64,000 nt of DNA from Sphingomonas faeni (GTDB lineage Bacteria > Pseudomonadota > Alphaproteobacteria > Sphingomonadales > Sphingomonadaceae): NCBI RefSeq assembly GCF_030817315.1, contig NZ_JAUSZF010000001.1, positions 126,501 to 190,500 of the forward strand, in the 5' to 3' direction. The notes beneath the pieces were generated by a model that saw only the letters and a program-made list of their open reading frames with translations, searched no databases and had not been told where the DNA came from. Positions 1 to 8,916 of this stretch are shown one piece after another; positions within the stretch are counted from its first letter, which is position 1; each line of letters begins with the position of its first letter. A program made the translations under genes and the position numbers.

Positions 1-1
1 C

Positions 2-790
2 CTGCTCGGCGCGCTCAGCCCCGGCGGCAGCGTGCGCCACGTCGCGCTCGTCACCGGGCTCAAGCATTATCTCGGACCGTTCGAGGCGTACGGGAAGGGC
101 GTTCTCCCGCAGACCCCGTTCCGCGAGGAACAAGGGCGCCTCGACGTCGAGAATTTCTACTATGCGCAGGAAGACGCGGTGTTCGAGGCGGCGGAGCGCG
201 ACGGCTTCGGCTGGAGCGTCCACCGCCCGCACACGATCATCGGCAAGGCGGTCGGCAACGCGATGAACATGGGCACCACGCTCGCGGTCTATGCGACGCT
301 GTGCCGCGAGACCGACCGCCCGTTCCGCTTCCCCGGCTCGGCCGCGCAGTGGAACGGCCTCACCGACATGACCAGCGCCAGCCTCCTCGCCGATCACCTG
401 TTGTGGGCCGCGACCACGCCAGCCGCGCGCAACGAGGCGTTCAACGTCGTCAATGGCGACGTCTTCCGCTGGAGCTGGATGTGGGGCCGCATCGCAGAAT
501 GGTTCGGGATCGAGGCCGCACCGTTCGACGGCACCGTTCTGACGCTCGAAGACCAGATGAAGGACGACGCCGGCATCTGGCGCGAGATCGCCGCCCGCGA
601 AGGCCTCGCGGAGGCCGATCTGTCCCGCCTCGCGTCGCCCTGGCACACCGACGCCGATCTCGGCCGCCCGATCGAGGTGGTGACGGACATGGGCAAGAGC
701 CGCCGCCTCGGATTCAAGGAATACCAGCCCACGGACGACGCGTTCTTCGACCTGTTCGAACAACTCCGCGCCGACCGGCTGATCCCCTGA
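2..790 (+). CDS. PRISE-type SDR reductase, 5' end cut by window edge
   Basis: C-terminal 262 residues of an extended short-chain dehydrogenase of the PRISE (progesterone 5-beta-reductase / iridoid-synthase-like) group; these reduce enone substrates with NAD(P)H. The PRISE signature TGLKHY lies at about residues 18-23 of the visible part (its Lys is catalytic) and NFYYAQED at 51-58 carries the catalytic Tyr. The N-terminal Rossmann fold and cofactor-binding glycine motif lie before base 1. The frame is open from base 2, so the start is outside the window. The true substrate cannot be read from sequence. Bacterial members are usually annotated as NAD-dependent epimerase/dehydratase. A long palindromic repeat follows the stop. 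Confidence 0.85.
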   Translation: MLGALSPGGSVRHVALVTGLKHYLGPFEAYGKGVLPQTPFREEQGRLDVENFYYAQEDAVFEAAERDGFGWSVHRPHTIIGKAVGNAMNMGTTLAVYATLCRETDRPFRFPGSAAQWNGLTDMTSASLLADHLLWAATTPAARNEAFNVVNGDVFRWSWMWGRIAEWFGIEAAPFDGTVLTLEDQMKDDAGIWREIAAREGLAEADLSRLASPWHTDADLGRPIEVVTDMGKSRRLGFKEYQPTDDAFFDLFEQLRADRLIP

Positions 791-802
791 GTCTTTGGGG
801 AG

Positions 803-930
803 AAATCCTCCCCCGCCAGGGGGGGGTGGCGCCGTAGGCGACGGAGGGGGGAGGACACGGAGCGGCGGTTTCGCTTACCTCCCCCTTCGTCTGGCAAGAG
901 CCAGCCACCTCCCCCTCGCCGGGGAGGATC
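803..930. repeat. Intergenic palindrome, family A (CCTCCCC...GGTGGC)
   Basis: The left arm (aatcctcccccgccagg, then ggtggcgcc) faces a right arm ending cacctccccctcgccgggg-aggat, so the transcript can fold into one long imperfect hairpin. It sits between two convergent genes and may serve as a terminator for both. The same arms recur at 17033-17160, as a half copy at 4788-4814, and around the DUF559 pseudogene near 22.65-23.12 kb. Confidence 0.75.
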
Positions 931-943
931 GTAGGGTCGGACG

Positions 944-3328
944 CTAGCCCTTCACCGCCACCGTAGCCGTAACCCCCGGATCGTCCCGCAACCGCAGATA
1001 CAGCATCCCCCCAACCGGTTTCGGCACCGCAAACGCCCCCCCGGTAAACCCCTCCGACACCAGAGCCGCCTCCGCAAACCCCGCATTTGCCGCCACCGAC
1101 TCGATCAAGAACAGATCCGTCCCCGCCAGCATGCAAGTCTCCGCACAGGTCACCCCGGTAACACCCGGCACCCGCACCAGGGTCGTCAACGGCACCCAGT
1201 CGCCCGCGACCCCATTCTGCACCAGTCGCCACTTGAGCGGCCCATGCGCCGAAACGCCAAGCGCCTTGCCCGGCTCGACCGTCGCCACCGCGATCCGATC
1301 GTCCTGCACGGTCAACCCGCGCCCCGACGAAACACTCGTGTTCATCTTGCCATCCGCCGTCGCTATCTCGACGCTATCGCCAGCGGAAAACCGCGTACCC
1401 TCGGCGCGCAGCGAGAACGTCAGCCGGGCACCCTGGGAAATCGCCGTATCGCCCACCAGCACGATGGGAAGCCCGGGCGAGGGCGGCGCCACTACGCTCT
1501 TGGCGATCAGCGTCGCCTTCGGCCGCGCCGCCGCGACGACGAACTTCACCGAGCGCTTTCGCCCATCCGTCAACGTGACGAGCGCCGTCTTCGCCTGACC
1601 CGCCGCAAACGCCGGCGCCGTATCCGCGACCAACCCCAGCCGATCCACCTTGTCGGCCCGAATGACCTCGCCCGGCTTGAACGCCACGCCGTCGACGGTC
1701 ATCGACGCCACCAGATCCAGCCGGGTCCCCGCCAGCGTCCCCGCAGCATCGCCGGCATACAGCGTAAGCCCATCGATCCGCCCCGCCTCGGCGAGCGCGG
1801 TCAGCGCGATCTTGTCCGGCGCCTCGACGCCATATTGCTTCACCAGCAGCGACAGTTTCCCCGGCGCGGTCTTCGCCAGCGGCAGGGTCAGCCCGATCCG
1901 ATCCCCCGTCGTCGTCCAGGCGAGCGGCACCTGACCCGCATCGCTCACCAGCGTCACCGCCTCGACGCAACTCGGCGTCGGCCCGGCCAACGCCACCGCA
2001 TTGTCGCGACCCACGACCAGACTCTCGGGATCGGTATCGACCATCGTCCATCCACCGGCGCGCGGCACCTGCAACCGAAACCGCGGCCCGTCGAACGGCG
2101 TGAACCCCCAGCGTCCATGCAACGTCGCATCGGTCACGCTGCCAAGCCCGGCGGTCCGCATGCCGACCTGGTCGAGCACATAGCCGCCACGCTCGGCATC
2201 CGCCTGTACCGGCAGCTCGACCACGCCACCCTGCGGCGTCGTGACCCGCAAGCTCATGTCGTGCGCGAACTTCGTCGCATAGATCAGCGGCGCGCCCTCG
2301 ACCGGCAGCACCAGATCGGGCCGGGCCGCACAGACGAGCCGATCCGCCTCCGCCCGCCGCATCGTCGGAGTCTGCGGTGCACCCGTCTCGATCACCGGCA
2401 TCGCGACCACCATCACCGACTTCGGACTCGCGAACGACGGCGCCGCATTCAGCAGCAGCGCCAGCCGATCGTCATGCGCCCGCGCCAGCGCCGGAATGTA
2501 CCGGAACTGCGTCGACTGAAACGCGCCGAAGATCTTCGCCAGATCGCGCACCACGCCGATATACGGGCTGTAATACCCAAGCCCGCCCTCCGGCGTCGCG
2601 CTCAACTGCAACGCCAGATCGGTCGGCGCACCGACCAGCGTATCCGCCAGCGTCGAGCTCTGACCATCCGCCAGCACCAGCGAATCGCGGCTTTGCGTGA
2701 GGCAGGAGGCTTGCAGGTCCGCCGCCAGATCGAGGCATTCCGCCTTCAGCTTGATCGCCAGACTGCGCGACAGCAACGGCGACACCGCCTCGATCCGCTC
2801 GGGCCGCGTCCGCTCCAGCGCATGGATCCCGTCGAGAAACGCATCGAGCCGCGCGCGATCGAGCGACGCCTGGTCGAGATCCTGCACCGCGCGTACGAAC
2901 GCGCCCGGTTGCTTGCGCACTGCGGACACGACCGCATCGAACCCGCCGCTCTCCGGCACCAGGAACACGACCAGTTGCCGCGCCCCCTCCGGCACCTTCA
3001 ACGCGAGCGCGTTCTTCTTCTCTTTCCACGTCTCGGCCTTGAAGAACCACGATTTCGGCGGCGGCTCGGTCGCACCCCGCAGGAACGCCGCGACCAGCAG
3101 ATAGCGCGCGCCATCGTCCTTCTTGCCGGTTGGCAGATCCGCCGCGATCGACACGCGGTCGCCGGTCGCGAGCTTGGGCACCCGCGCGATCGGCAGCGTC
3201 GTCGTCCCATGCGTCACGGCGACGCGCAGGGTCGGCCCGGTCAGGTCGAACGGCGCGGGGTCGGCCCGCGCAGCCACGGGCATGAGGGCGGCTGCCAGTG
3301 CGCAGAACGGAAGAAATCGAAGCATCAT
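944..3328 (-). CDS. Large exported protein of unknown function
   Basis: I do not recognise a family. Starting at the MMLRF methionine gives 794 residues with a clear Sec signal peptide (hydrophobic residues to about 21, cleavage near ARA-DP). The open frame runs upstream to 3748 but that part looks non-coding and precedes the signal peptide. The mature protein is rich in Ala, Val, Thr and Asp with alternating beta-strand-like segments, suggesting repeated beta-sandwich modules. A paired-cysteine stretch near the C terminus (TCAETC) and another pair near residues 230-240 could form periplasmic disulphides. It diverges from the amidohydrolase at 3501. The upstream SD is weak, so the start could also be the Met at 3343. 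Confidence 0.7.
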   Translation of the reverse strand: MMLRFLPFCALAAALMPVAARADPAPFDLTGPTLRVAVTHGTTTLPIARVPKLATGDRVSIAADLPTGKKDDGARYLLVAAFLRGATEPPPKSWFFKAETWKEKKNALALKVPEGARQLVVFLVPESGGFDAVVSAVRKQPGAFVRAVQDLDQASLDRARLDAFLDGIHALERTRPERIEAVSPLLSRSLAIKLKAECLDLAADLQASCLTQSRDSLVLADGQSSTLADTLVGAPTDLALQLSATPEGGLGYYSPYIGVVRDLAKIFGAFQSTQFRYIPALARAHDDRLALLLNAAPSFASPKSVMVVAMPVIETGAPQTPTMRRAEADRLVCAARPDLVLPVEGAPLIYATKFAHDMSLRVTTPQGGVVELPVQADAERGGYVLDQVGMRTAGLGSVTDATLHGRWGFTPFDGPRFRLQVPRAGGWTMVDTDPESLVVGRDNAVALAGPTPSCVEAVTLVSDAGQVPLAWTTTGDRIGLTLPLAKTAPGKLSLLVKQYGVEAPDKIALTALAEAGRIDGLTLYAGDAAGTLAGTRLDLVASMTVDGVAFKPGEVIRADKVDRLGLVADTAPAFAAGQAKTALVTLTDGRKRSVKFVVAAARPKATLIAKSVVAPPSPGLPIVLVGDTAISQGARLTFSLRAEGTRFSAGDSVEIATADGKMNTSVSSGRGLTVQDDRIAVATVEPGKALGVSAHGPLKWRLVQNGVAGDWVPLTTLVRVPGVTGVTCAETCMLAGTDLFLIESVAANAGFAEAALVSEGFTGGAFAVPKPVGGMLYLRLRDDPGVTATVAVKG

Positions 3329-3500
3329 CACGGGCGATCTCATCGTCGGAAGCATCCCCGATGGCCTGTACCGGTGTCGAGAATAGGGCAAGAGCAGCTT
3401 TCCATCCCCCCTAGCGAGGAGGCAACAGGCAGTTGGAGCCTCTTGCCCGATCGTCAACGGTGACGCACACGAAGCGCTACTCGGGGAAGGGGACACCTCC

Positions 3501-4775
3501 ATGAAGATCGCCAGAATTCTAGCCGCCACGCTGCTCGCCACGACCGCCGCCGCCGCCGACGCAAAGACGGTCGTCGTCACCGCTGCGCACATGATCGACG
3601 TCCTTGGGGGCAAGCGAGTCGACAACCCGCAGGTGACGATCGTCGATGGCCGCATCACCACGGTCGGTCGCAAGGGCGATGCGGTGCCGGCCGGTGCCGA
3701 CCGCGTCGATCTGGGTGAGCGGACGCTGCTCCCGGGCCTGATCGACATGCACGTTCATTTGACCAGCGACCCGACGCTAAGCGGCTACCGCCAGCTCGAA
3801 TTCACCGACAATTTCTGGACCGTCGTCGGCGTGGCGAATGCGCGGAAGACGCTTGACGCAGGCTTCACCACCGTACGCAACGTCGGCTCGGCCAACTACG
3901 ACGATGTCGCGCTGAATCAGGGGATCGAGCGCGGCTATGTCCCCGGCCCGCGGATCGTCCCCGCCACCTACGCGCTCGGCGCGACCGGCGGTCACTGCGA
4001 TGCGACCGAATATCCGCCCTCAATCCAAGTCCCGCACCCACAGATCGCCAACACGCCCGACGAGTTCCGCGGTGCCGTTAGGACGATCCGCAAATACGGC
4101 GCCGAGGTGGTCAAGGTCTGCATGACCGGCGGCGTCCTCTCCAAGACGGACAGCGTTGGTGCGCAGCAAATCAGCCTCGCCGAGATCAAGGCGATCGTCC
4201 AGGAGGCGCACATGCTCGGCATGAAGGTTGCAGTCCACGCACACGGTGTCGAGGGCATCAACGACGCTCTTCGCGCCGGTGTCGATACGATCGAACACGC
4301 GAGCCTTGCCGACGCCGAATCGTTCAAGCTCGCCAAGGCGAGTGGCGCGTGGTTCGACATGGATATCTACGACGACGACTATATCCTTGCCGAGGGCGCC
4401 AAGAACGGCGTTTTCCCCGAGAGCTTGGAGAAGGAACGCCAGGTCGGCCTCAAGCAGCGCCAGACCTTCCGCGCCGCGCATGCCGCCGGGGTGAGGATGT
4501 TGTTCGGCACCGACGGTGGCGTCTATCCCAACGGCAACAACGCGCTCCAGTTTGCCAAGATGGTCGAATGGGGCATGACGCCGATCGAGGCCATCCAGGC
4601 CGCCACCTCCAGCGCCGCGGTCGCACTAGGCAGAACCGCGGACGTCGGTGCGATCGACCGTGGCCGGTTCGGTGATCTGATCGCGGTCGACGGAGATCCG
4701 CTGACGGACGTTCGCCAGCTCGAACATCCCAGCTTCGTCATGAAGGGTGGGGCAATGGTCATCGCACCAAAGTAA
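3501..4775 (+). CDS. Exported metal-dependent amidohydrolase
   Basis: 424-residue amidohydrolase-superfamily enzyme of the imidazolonepropionase/Xaa-Pro dipeptidase-like group, which hydrolyses amide bonds (often dipeptides or cyclic amides) with one or two metal ions. A signal peptide covers about residues 1-19 (AAAADA cleavage region). Metal ligands are visible: HVH at 84-86, a Lys at about 205 in VVKVC that would be carboxylated, His at 246/248 (VHAHG) and 266 (IEHAS), and the catalytic Asp at about 338 (GTDGG). Length and motif spacing are normal for the family. A strong SD (GGGGAAGGGG) precedes the ATG. It probably acts in the periplasm. The substrate is unknown. Confidence 0.9.
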   Translation: MKIARILAATLLATTAAAADAKTVVVTAAHMIDVLGGKRVDNPQVTIVDGRITTVGRKGDAVPAGADRVDLGERTLLPGLIDMHVHLTSDPTLSGYRQLEFTDNFWTVVGVANARKTLDAGFTTVRNVGSANYDDVALNQGIERGYVPGPRIVPATYALGATGGHCDATEYPPSIQVPHPQIANTPDEFRGAVRTIRKYGAEVVKVCMTGGVLSKTDSVGAQQISLAEIKAIVQEAHMLGMKVAVHAHGVEGINDALRAGVDTIEHASLADAESFKLAKASGAWFDMDIYDDDYILAEGAKNGVFPESLEKERQVGLKQRQTFRAAHAAGVRMLFGTDGGVYPNGNNALQFAKMVEWGMTPIEAIQAATSSAAVALGRTADVGAIDRGRFGDLIAVDGDPLTDVRQLEHPSFVMKGGAMVIAPK

Positions 4776-4787
4776 TCCGCATCCGCT

Positions 4788-4814
4788 GATCCCCCCCCCG
4801 GCCAGGGGGAGGAT
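4788..4814. repeat. Half copy of palindrome family A
   Basis: A run of C residues followed by ggccagggggaggat matches one arm of the repeat at 803-930; no partner arm is present before the next gene. The C run is about ten bases and could be length-variable. Confidence 0.5.
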
Positions 4815-4963
4815 CACGATTTGGCCGCGGTCGGTCACTTACGGCCTCGCCACGGTTCACCGCTCCCAAGTCGCAACTCGTCGCATCGCGGGTTGCCGTC
4901 GGACTCCGTTCAGCCTCCCCCGCCCACAACGCCGCGACGACCCGCGCGCAGGGGATTTCGACG

Positions 4964-6247
4964 ATGACGACCGATCGCGGGGCGCTGGCCGCCCTGCTCG
5001 CCACCATGACCGTCGTGGGTGCCGCCGCGACTTCGGCGGCTGCGCAAACCGAGCCAGCGGCCCCCGTTCGCGGCTTGGAACGCCTGCAGGCCCCCGGTTC
5101 GCAGCAGACCCCCGACGCGACGTCGATACCGGTTCCCGCTGCGCCGACGATCGTCCTGCCGACCACTACCCCTGCCACGGAACGCGCGACCGCCGGTCGG
5201 GCAGCCACCGGCCGGGCAACGACCGAACGGTCGACGAGCGAGCGGGCAACCACGCGCCAAACCGAGGAGCCGACAACCCGATCGCGCGTTCCCGAAGCCG
5301 AGTCGAGTCGCGCGCCGACACCTGTCGAGCAGGCTCCCGTCACGAGGCCGACGCCCGAGCCCGCTCCCCAGTCGGCTCCGACCGCGGTCACCGAGACGAC
5401 ACCGACACCGATCGCGCCGACGACTACGACGCCAACAGCCGTGCCGGAATCCACCCTTTCTGCACCGGAAGCGAGCAGGGCGATGCCTTTATGGCTATCG
5501 CTTACCGCTATAATCGTGGTTCTCGGCGCGCTATGGGCGCTCCGTCGCAAGCCGCGCAGCAGTCGCGAACCAGAGGCTTATGTCGAGCCGGCTCCCGAGC
5601 CCGTCGTCCTTGAACCTGTCCTAGCCCCGACGGCGGTCGCTCCCGCTGCGCCTGTCGTCGCACCCACGGCCGCTGCTGCCATGCCGGTGGCGGGGCCGAA
5701 ATTCCTTGAGCCAAGAGCAAAGGCGGCGCCCACGCCGCCCGCCGCCCCGCGCGCGCGACTGACCTGCGAACTCCGTCCCTTGCGTGCCGGCCTCAACCTG
5801 CTGAGCGCGACCGTCGAGTGCGAGATGGTCGTCACCAACACCGGGACTGCGCCCGCTGAGGGTATCCGGGCGGGCATCGCGTTGCTGACCGCGCATGCCG
5901 ACCAGGACGTCGATCTCGCGGCTTTCAATGCCGCGCCGGTCGTTCGTCCAGCAAGTGCTCCATTCGCGCTCGCGCCGGGCGAGACGCGTACGATCCGTAC
6001 CGTCACCGCGATTGCGCGCGACGCGATCCGAACCATGACCGCTGCAAACCGGCCGATGTTCGTGCCGGTCGTCGCGACCAATATCCTGTACGCGACGGCG
6101 GGCGACGACGCGCAGACGGCCCGCGCATGGGTGGTCGGCATCGAGCGGGTGGACTCGGCCAAGCTGGCGCCGTTCTGGCTCGATGCGCCTGCACGGATGT
6201 ACACGACTGTCGCCGCGCGTCCCCATGCCGTGACGTTCGATCGTTAG
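4964..6247 (+). CDS. Membrane-anchored protein with Pro/Thr-rich stalk, unknown function
   Basis: 427 residues in four parts: a signal peptide (1-28, ending AAAQ); a low-complexity region to about 170 dominated by Pro, Thr, Ala, Glu and Arg; one transmembrane helix at about 174-194 (LSLTAIIVVLGALWAL) with basic residues after it; and a conserved-looking C-terminal domain from about 260 that starts RLTCELRP and reads like an immunoglobulin-type beta sandwich (VVTNTGTAPAEGIRAG resembles conserved CARDB/DUF11-type strands). The most likely topology puts the stalk in the periplasm and the folded domain in the cytoplasm. AGGGGA precedes the ATG. I recall similar sphingomonad hypothetical proteins but no assigned function. 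Confidence 0.75.
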   Translation: MTTDRGALAALLATMTVVGAAATSAAAQTEPAAPVRGLERLQAPGSQQTPDATSIPVPAAPTIVLPTTTPATERATAGRAATGRATTERSTSERATTRQTEEPTTRSRVPEAESSRAPTPVEQAPVTRPTPEPAPQSAPTAVTETTPTPIAPTTTTPTAVPESTLSAPEASRAMPLWLSLTAIIVVLGALWALRRKPRSSREPEAYVEPAPEPVVLEPVLAPTAVAPAAPVVAPTAAAAMPVAGPKFLEPRAKAAPTPPAAPRARLTCELRPLRAGLNLLSATVECEMVVTNTGTAPAEGIRAGIALLTAHADQDVDLAAFNAAPVVRPASAPFALAPGETRTIRTVTAIARDAIRTMTAANRPMFVPVVATNILYATAGDDAQTARAWVVGIERVDSAKLAPFWLDAPARMYTTVAARPHAVTFDR

Positions 6248-6438
6248 AGGGGTGACACCGCGGGCAGTACGCATTCCCGTTCGTGCCCATCCCCGTTCGT
6301 GCTGAGTAGAGACCGAGTAGCTTCGTAGAAGCGTATCGAAGGCTCGTATTGAAGCCTTGGTCTTCCGCGCGGGCGCTGCTTCGGACCGACGAACCAAGAG
6401 ACGTGGGTGTGGGTATGGAACAGGCCATCACCAAACAG

Positions 6439-6477
6439 AAAAAGGGCGACCCCATTGCTGGGGTCGCCCTTTTTTTT
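6439..6477 (-). terminator. Intrinsic terminator of rplJ-rplL
   Basis: A perfect 10-bp stem (GGGCGACCCC / GGGGTCGCCC), six-base loop, and U-rich tract on the minus strand. A-tracts on the other side could also make it work for plus-strand transcripts. It lies about 115 bp downstream of rplL, beyond the structured element at 6492-6590, and closes the operon without rpoB. Confidence 0.93.
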
Positions 6478-6491
6478 AGCTGCGGCCAGCA

Positions 6492-6590
6492 GGGGCAGAG
6501 CCCACTGCTTCGTCGGTCGGCATGAATGCCGCCGGCCGGCCTTGCGGGAATGCGATTTAGCCGTGGCTAGATCGTCTTTCCCGCTGCGGC
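6492..6590 (-). promoter_or_regulatory. Three-hairpin 3'-UTR element, copy 1 (after rplL)
   Basis: Directly after the rplL stop on the minus strand: hairpin 1 (GCGGGAA...TTCCCGC with inner TAGCC/GGCTA, 6544-6584), the core GGCCGGCCGGC, hairpin 2 (CGGCAT-tc-ATGCCG), the box CCGACGA, and hairpin 3 (GGGCTCTGCCC). The same order of parts follows rplA and nusG and, more diverged, fusA. The sequence shows the repetition directly; the function (mRNA 3'-end protection, protein binding or processing) is inference. Confidence 0.7.
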
Positions 6591-6965
6591 TTACTTAACT
6601 TCAACCGTAGCGCCGGCTGCTTCGAGCTGCGCCTTGATCTTGGCGGCCTCGTCCTTCGACACGCCTTCCTTGACGGCCTTGGGAGCCGACTCGACCAGCG
6701 TCTTGGCTTCGGTCAGGCCGAGCGCGGTGATCGCACGGACTTCCTTGATGACGTTGATCTTCTTGCCACCGTCGCCGGTCAGGATGACGTCGAATTCGGT
6801 CTGCTCTTCTGCTGCAGGAGCGGCTGCGCCGCCGCCTGCTGCCGGTGCTGCGACCGCTGCTGCGGCCGAAACGCCCCACTTCTCTTCGAGCAGCTTCGAA
6901 AGCTCAGCTGCTTCGAGAACGGTCAGTTCGCTCAGGCTCTCAACGAGCGCGTTCAGGTCTGCCAT
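6591..6965 (-). CDS. rplL: 50S ribosomal protein L7/L12
   Basis: 124 residues, the usual length. It forms the flexible stalk dimers that recruit EF-Tu and EF-G to the 50S subunit. The N-terminal dimerisation part ([19 protein letters not shown]) is followed by an Ala/Gly-rich hinge at about 38-52 and the globular C-terminal domain beginning EFDVIL, with the factor-binding helix [10 protein letters not shown]. The gene is 64 bp after rplJ, giving the standard L10-L12 stalk pair. No rpoB follows: a structured element and a strong terminator end the transcript. Confidence 0.98.
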   Translation of the reverse strand: MADLNALVESLSELTVLEAAELSKLLEEKWGVSAAAAVAAPAAGGGAAAPAAEEQTEFDVILTGDGGKKINVIKEVRAITALGLTEAKTLVESAPKAVKEGVSKDEAAKIKAQLEAAGATVEVK

Positions 6966-7029
6966 GATAAATCTCCATCTCGGGGCTCGTGCCCCATCAG
7001 TTCAAAAAGGTAACGAAAGGCCTGCAAGA

Positions 7030-7545
7030 TCAGGCGGCTTCCTTCTCCGCGTAGGCGGAAAGCACGCGCGCGAGCTGCGCTGCCGGAGCCTGCGTGATCG
7101 TTGCCAGCTTCGTGGCGGGTGCCACGATGAGGCCAACGATCTTGGCACGCAGTTCGTCCAGCGAGGGCAGCGTTGCGAGCGCCTTCACACCGTCGACGTC
7201 GAGGGTCGTCGCGCCCATCGCCCCACCCACGATTTCGAACTTGTCGTTCGTCTTCGCGAATTCCACGACCACCTTGGCAGCCGCGACGGGATCGATGGAG
7301 CTGGCCAGACCGACCGGACCCGTGAGCATGTCGCCCAGCGAGCTGTAGTCGGTGCCGTCCATTGCGATCTTGGCAAGCTTGTTCTTCGAGACCTTGTAGG
7401 TCGCGCCGGCGTCGCGCATCTTGTTCCGCAGCACAGTGGACTGTGCGACGGTCAGGCCGAGGTTGCGCGTGACAACGACGACGCCGACCTCGGAAAAGGT
7501 GCGGTTCAGCTCGGCTACGGCCGCGGTCTTTTGATCACGATCCAT
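7030..7545 (-). CDS. rplJ: 50S ribosomal protein L10
   Basis: 171 residues; L10 is the stalk base that anchors L7/L12 dimers to 23S rRNA. I start it at MDRDQK because a GGAG ribosome-binding site lies 8 nt before that ATG; the in-frame GTG at 7557 overlaps this SD. The N-terminal rRNA-binding domain ([21 protein letters not shown]) and the C-terminal L12-binding helix ([21 protein letters not shown]) are both present. Upstream, two short hairpins resemble an L10 autoregulatory leader. The gene is separated from rplA by more than 670 bp, so it is probably transcribed from its own promoter. Confidence 0.97.
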   Translation of the reverse strand: MDRDQKTAAVAELNRTFSEVGVVVVTRNLGLTVAQSTVLRNKMRDAGATYKVSKNKLAKIAMDGTDYSSLGDMLTGPVGLASSIDPVAAAKVVVEFAKTNDKFEIVGGAMGATTLDVDGVKALATLPSLDELRAKIVGLIVAPATKLATITQAPAAQLARVLSAYAEKEAA

Positions 7546-7569
7546 GCCATTCTCCACGTTTTACGAGTT

Positions 7570-7603
7570 CACCGCTTACGCAGTGGACCCGGTTACTAAC
7601 CGG
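7570..7603 (-). promoter_or_regulatory. Possible L10 leader hairpins upstream of rplJ
   Basis: Two adjacent hairpins 25-60 nt upstream of rplJ on the minus strand: CCGGTT-agt-AACCGG (7589-7603) and CACTGC-GTAA-GCGGTG with a GNRA loop (7570-7585). Ribosomal protein L10 leaders, which bind L10(L12)4, occupy this position in many bacteria. A covariance-model match was not tested, so the assignment is tentative. Confidence 0.45.
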
Positions 7604-7860
7604 AGGCGCAGACAAACCCGCGCTTCCGGGGTGTCTCGTCGATGGGGCATGGGAGAGGGCAGGCGTACGAAACGCTCCGCAAAATCTCATTCCCCGTCTA
7701 GGTGGGAGATTAAGCACCGGCAAACCCTGTGCACCCACTGTCTCGGACGGAGTTCGACGAGCAAGCCCGCCGAACGAAGGTGCGCCTTAGCGGAATTGGC
7801 GTGGGAGTCAAGTTAAGGTGCCGGGGGTGACGCGTGTGATCGCGGGCGGGCCACGCTTCC

Positions 7861-7916
7861 TTGTTCTCCCGCGAAGAGGGGGCCCAGTCTGGGTCCCCGC
7901 CTTCGCGGGCAAACAA
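7861..7916. repeat. Intergenic palindrome, family C (TTGTTCTCCCGCG...CGCGGGcAAACAA)
   Basis: The two arms ttgttctcccgcgaag and cttcgcgggcaaacaa pair around a central cccagtctggg. The same layout, including the 'cccagtctggg' centre, recurs at 36016-36069, 49111-49168 and 60661-60734, with a short form at 39926-39956. Confidence 0.8.
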
Positions 7917-7950
7917 GCCTCGGTGCCGTTCGCGCGGATCACGTACTGCT

Positions 7951-8033
7951 CGTCATCCTGACGAAAGTCAGGACCCAGAGCCACATGGGGTACCGTCCGT
8001 AACCCTGGATCCTGACTTTCGTCAGGATGACGG
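7951..8033. repeat. Intergenic palindrome, family B (CGTCATCCTGACGAAAGTCAGGA)
   Basis: The left arm cgtcatcctgacgaaagtca, then ggacccagagcca, faces ccctggatcctg followed by actttcgtcaggatgacg. Each arm is also a small hairpin on its own. Near-identical copies lie at 14243-14331 and 28714-28797; one-arm forms lie at 49829-49858 and perhaps 55683-55716. It sits between rplJ and the rplA terminator. Confidence 0.85.
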
Positions 8034-8080
8034 GAGTGGGGAAGGGGGTGTTCGTCGAACGACCGGTCTGCTCCACACGC

Positions 8081-8112
8081 AAAAAGGGCCGGGATCGCTC
8101 CCGGCCCTTTTC
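8081..8112 (-). terminator. Intrinsic terminator of rplK-rplA
   Basis: GGGCCGGGA / TCCCGGCCC stem with a four-base loop, flanked by A5 and T4 runs so that it ends minus-strand transcripts. It lies about 110 bp after rplA and just beyond the structured element at 8130-8219. Confidence 0.92.
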
Positions 8113-8129
8113 TGTCTTCGCGGCAGGAA

Positions 8130-8219
8130 GGGAGTAAATCCCGTCCTCGTCGGTCGCGGTTGCCCGCGCCGGCCGGGCGCTCGCCGTCTCGTGGCTAGCT
8201 TGCGCTAGCCACGTGCGGC
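8130..8219 (-). promoter_or_regulatory. Three-hairpin 3'-UTR element, copy 2 (after rplA)
   Basis: Immediately after the rplA stop: hairpin 1 GTGGCTAGC-gcaa-GCTAGCCAC (8191-8212), core GCCCGGCCGGC, hairpin 2 CGCGG-gcaa-CCGCG, box CCGACGA, and GGGATTTACTCCC. Compared with the rplL copy, hairpin 2 has a different sequence but still pairs, which is what compensatory change in a real RNA structure would look like. Confidence 0.72.
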
Positions 8220-8912
8220 TCAGGCGCCAGCCACCTCGGCTGTATCGACCTTGATGCCCGCACCCATGGTCGACGAGATCGCGACCTTCTGGACGTACTT
8301 GCCCTTGGCGCCGGTCGGCTTGGCCTTGACCACTGCGTCGACCAGTGCGTCGAAGTTCGCGCGCAGGTCTTCCGCCGGGAACGACGCCTTGCCGATGCCC
8401 GAATGGATTATGCCGGCCTTTTCGACGCGGTATTCGATCTGGCCGCCCTTGGCTGCCTGAACGGCGGCCGTGACGTTCATCGTCACCGTGCCCAGCTTCG
8501 GGTTCGGCATCAGGCCCTTGGGACCCAGCACCTTACCGAGGCGACCGACGATGCCCATCATGTCCGGGGTCGCGATGCAGCGATCGAAATCGATCGTGCC
8601 ACCCTGGATGATTTCCATCAGGTCTTCGGCGCCGACGACGTCCGCGCCGGCTGCGAGAGCCTCTTCAGCCTTCGCGCCGCGGGCGAACACGCCGACGCGG
8701 ACGGTCTTGCCGGTGCCCTTGGGCAGCGTGACGACGCCGCGGACCATCTGGTCTGCGTGACGCGGATCGACGCCCAAGTTCAGCGCGACTTCGATCGTCT
8801 CGTCGAACTTCGACGTGGCGCCCGACCGTGCGAGACCGATGGCCTCGTCGATGCCGTGCAGCTTGACGAGGTCGACCGTGACGGCCTTCTGCTTCTTGCT
8901 CAGCTTAGCCAT
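8220..8912 (-). CDS. rplA: 50S ribosomal protein L1
   Basis: 230 residues against about 234 in E. coli. L1 forms the mobile stalk at the tRNA exit side of the 50S subunit and in many bacteria represses its own operon. Both halves of domain I ([15 protein letters not shown] at the start, [20 protein letters not shown] at the end) and the inserted domain II with the conserved [17 protein letters not shown] stretch are intact. It is four bases after rplK and clearly co-transcribed with it. The shared structured element and then a terminator follow. Confidence 0.98.
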   Translation of the reverse strand: MAKLSKKQKAVTVDLVKLHGIDEAIGLARSGATSKFDETIEVALNLGVDPRHADQMVRGVVTLPKGTGKTVRVGVFARGAKAEEALAAGADVVGAEDLMEIIQGGTIDFDRCIATPDMMGIVGRLGKVLGPKGLMPNPKLGTVTMNVTAAVQAAKGGQIEYRVEKAGIIHSGIGKASFPAEDLRANFDALVDAVVKAKPTGAKGKYVQKVAISSTMGAGIKVDTAEVAGA

Positions 8913-8916
8913 GATC

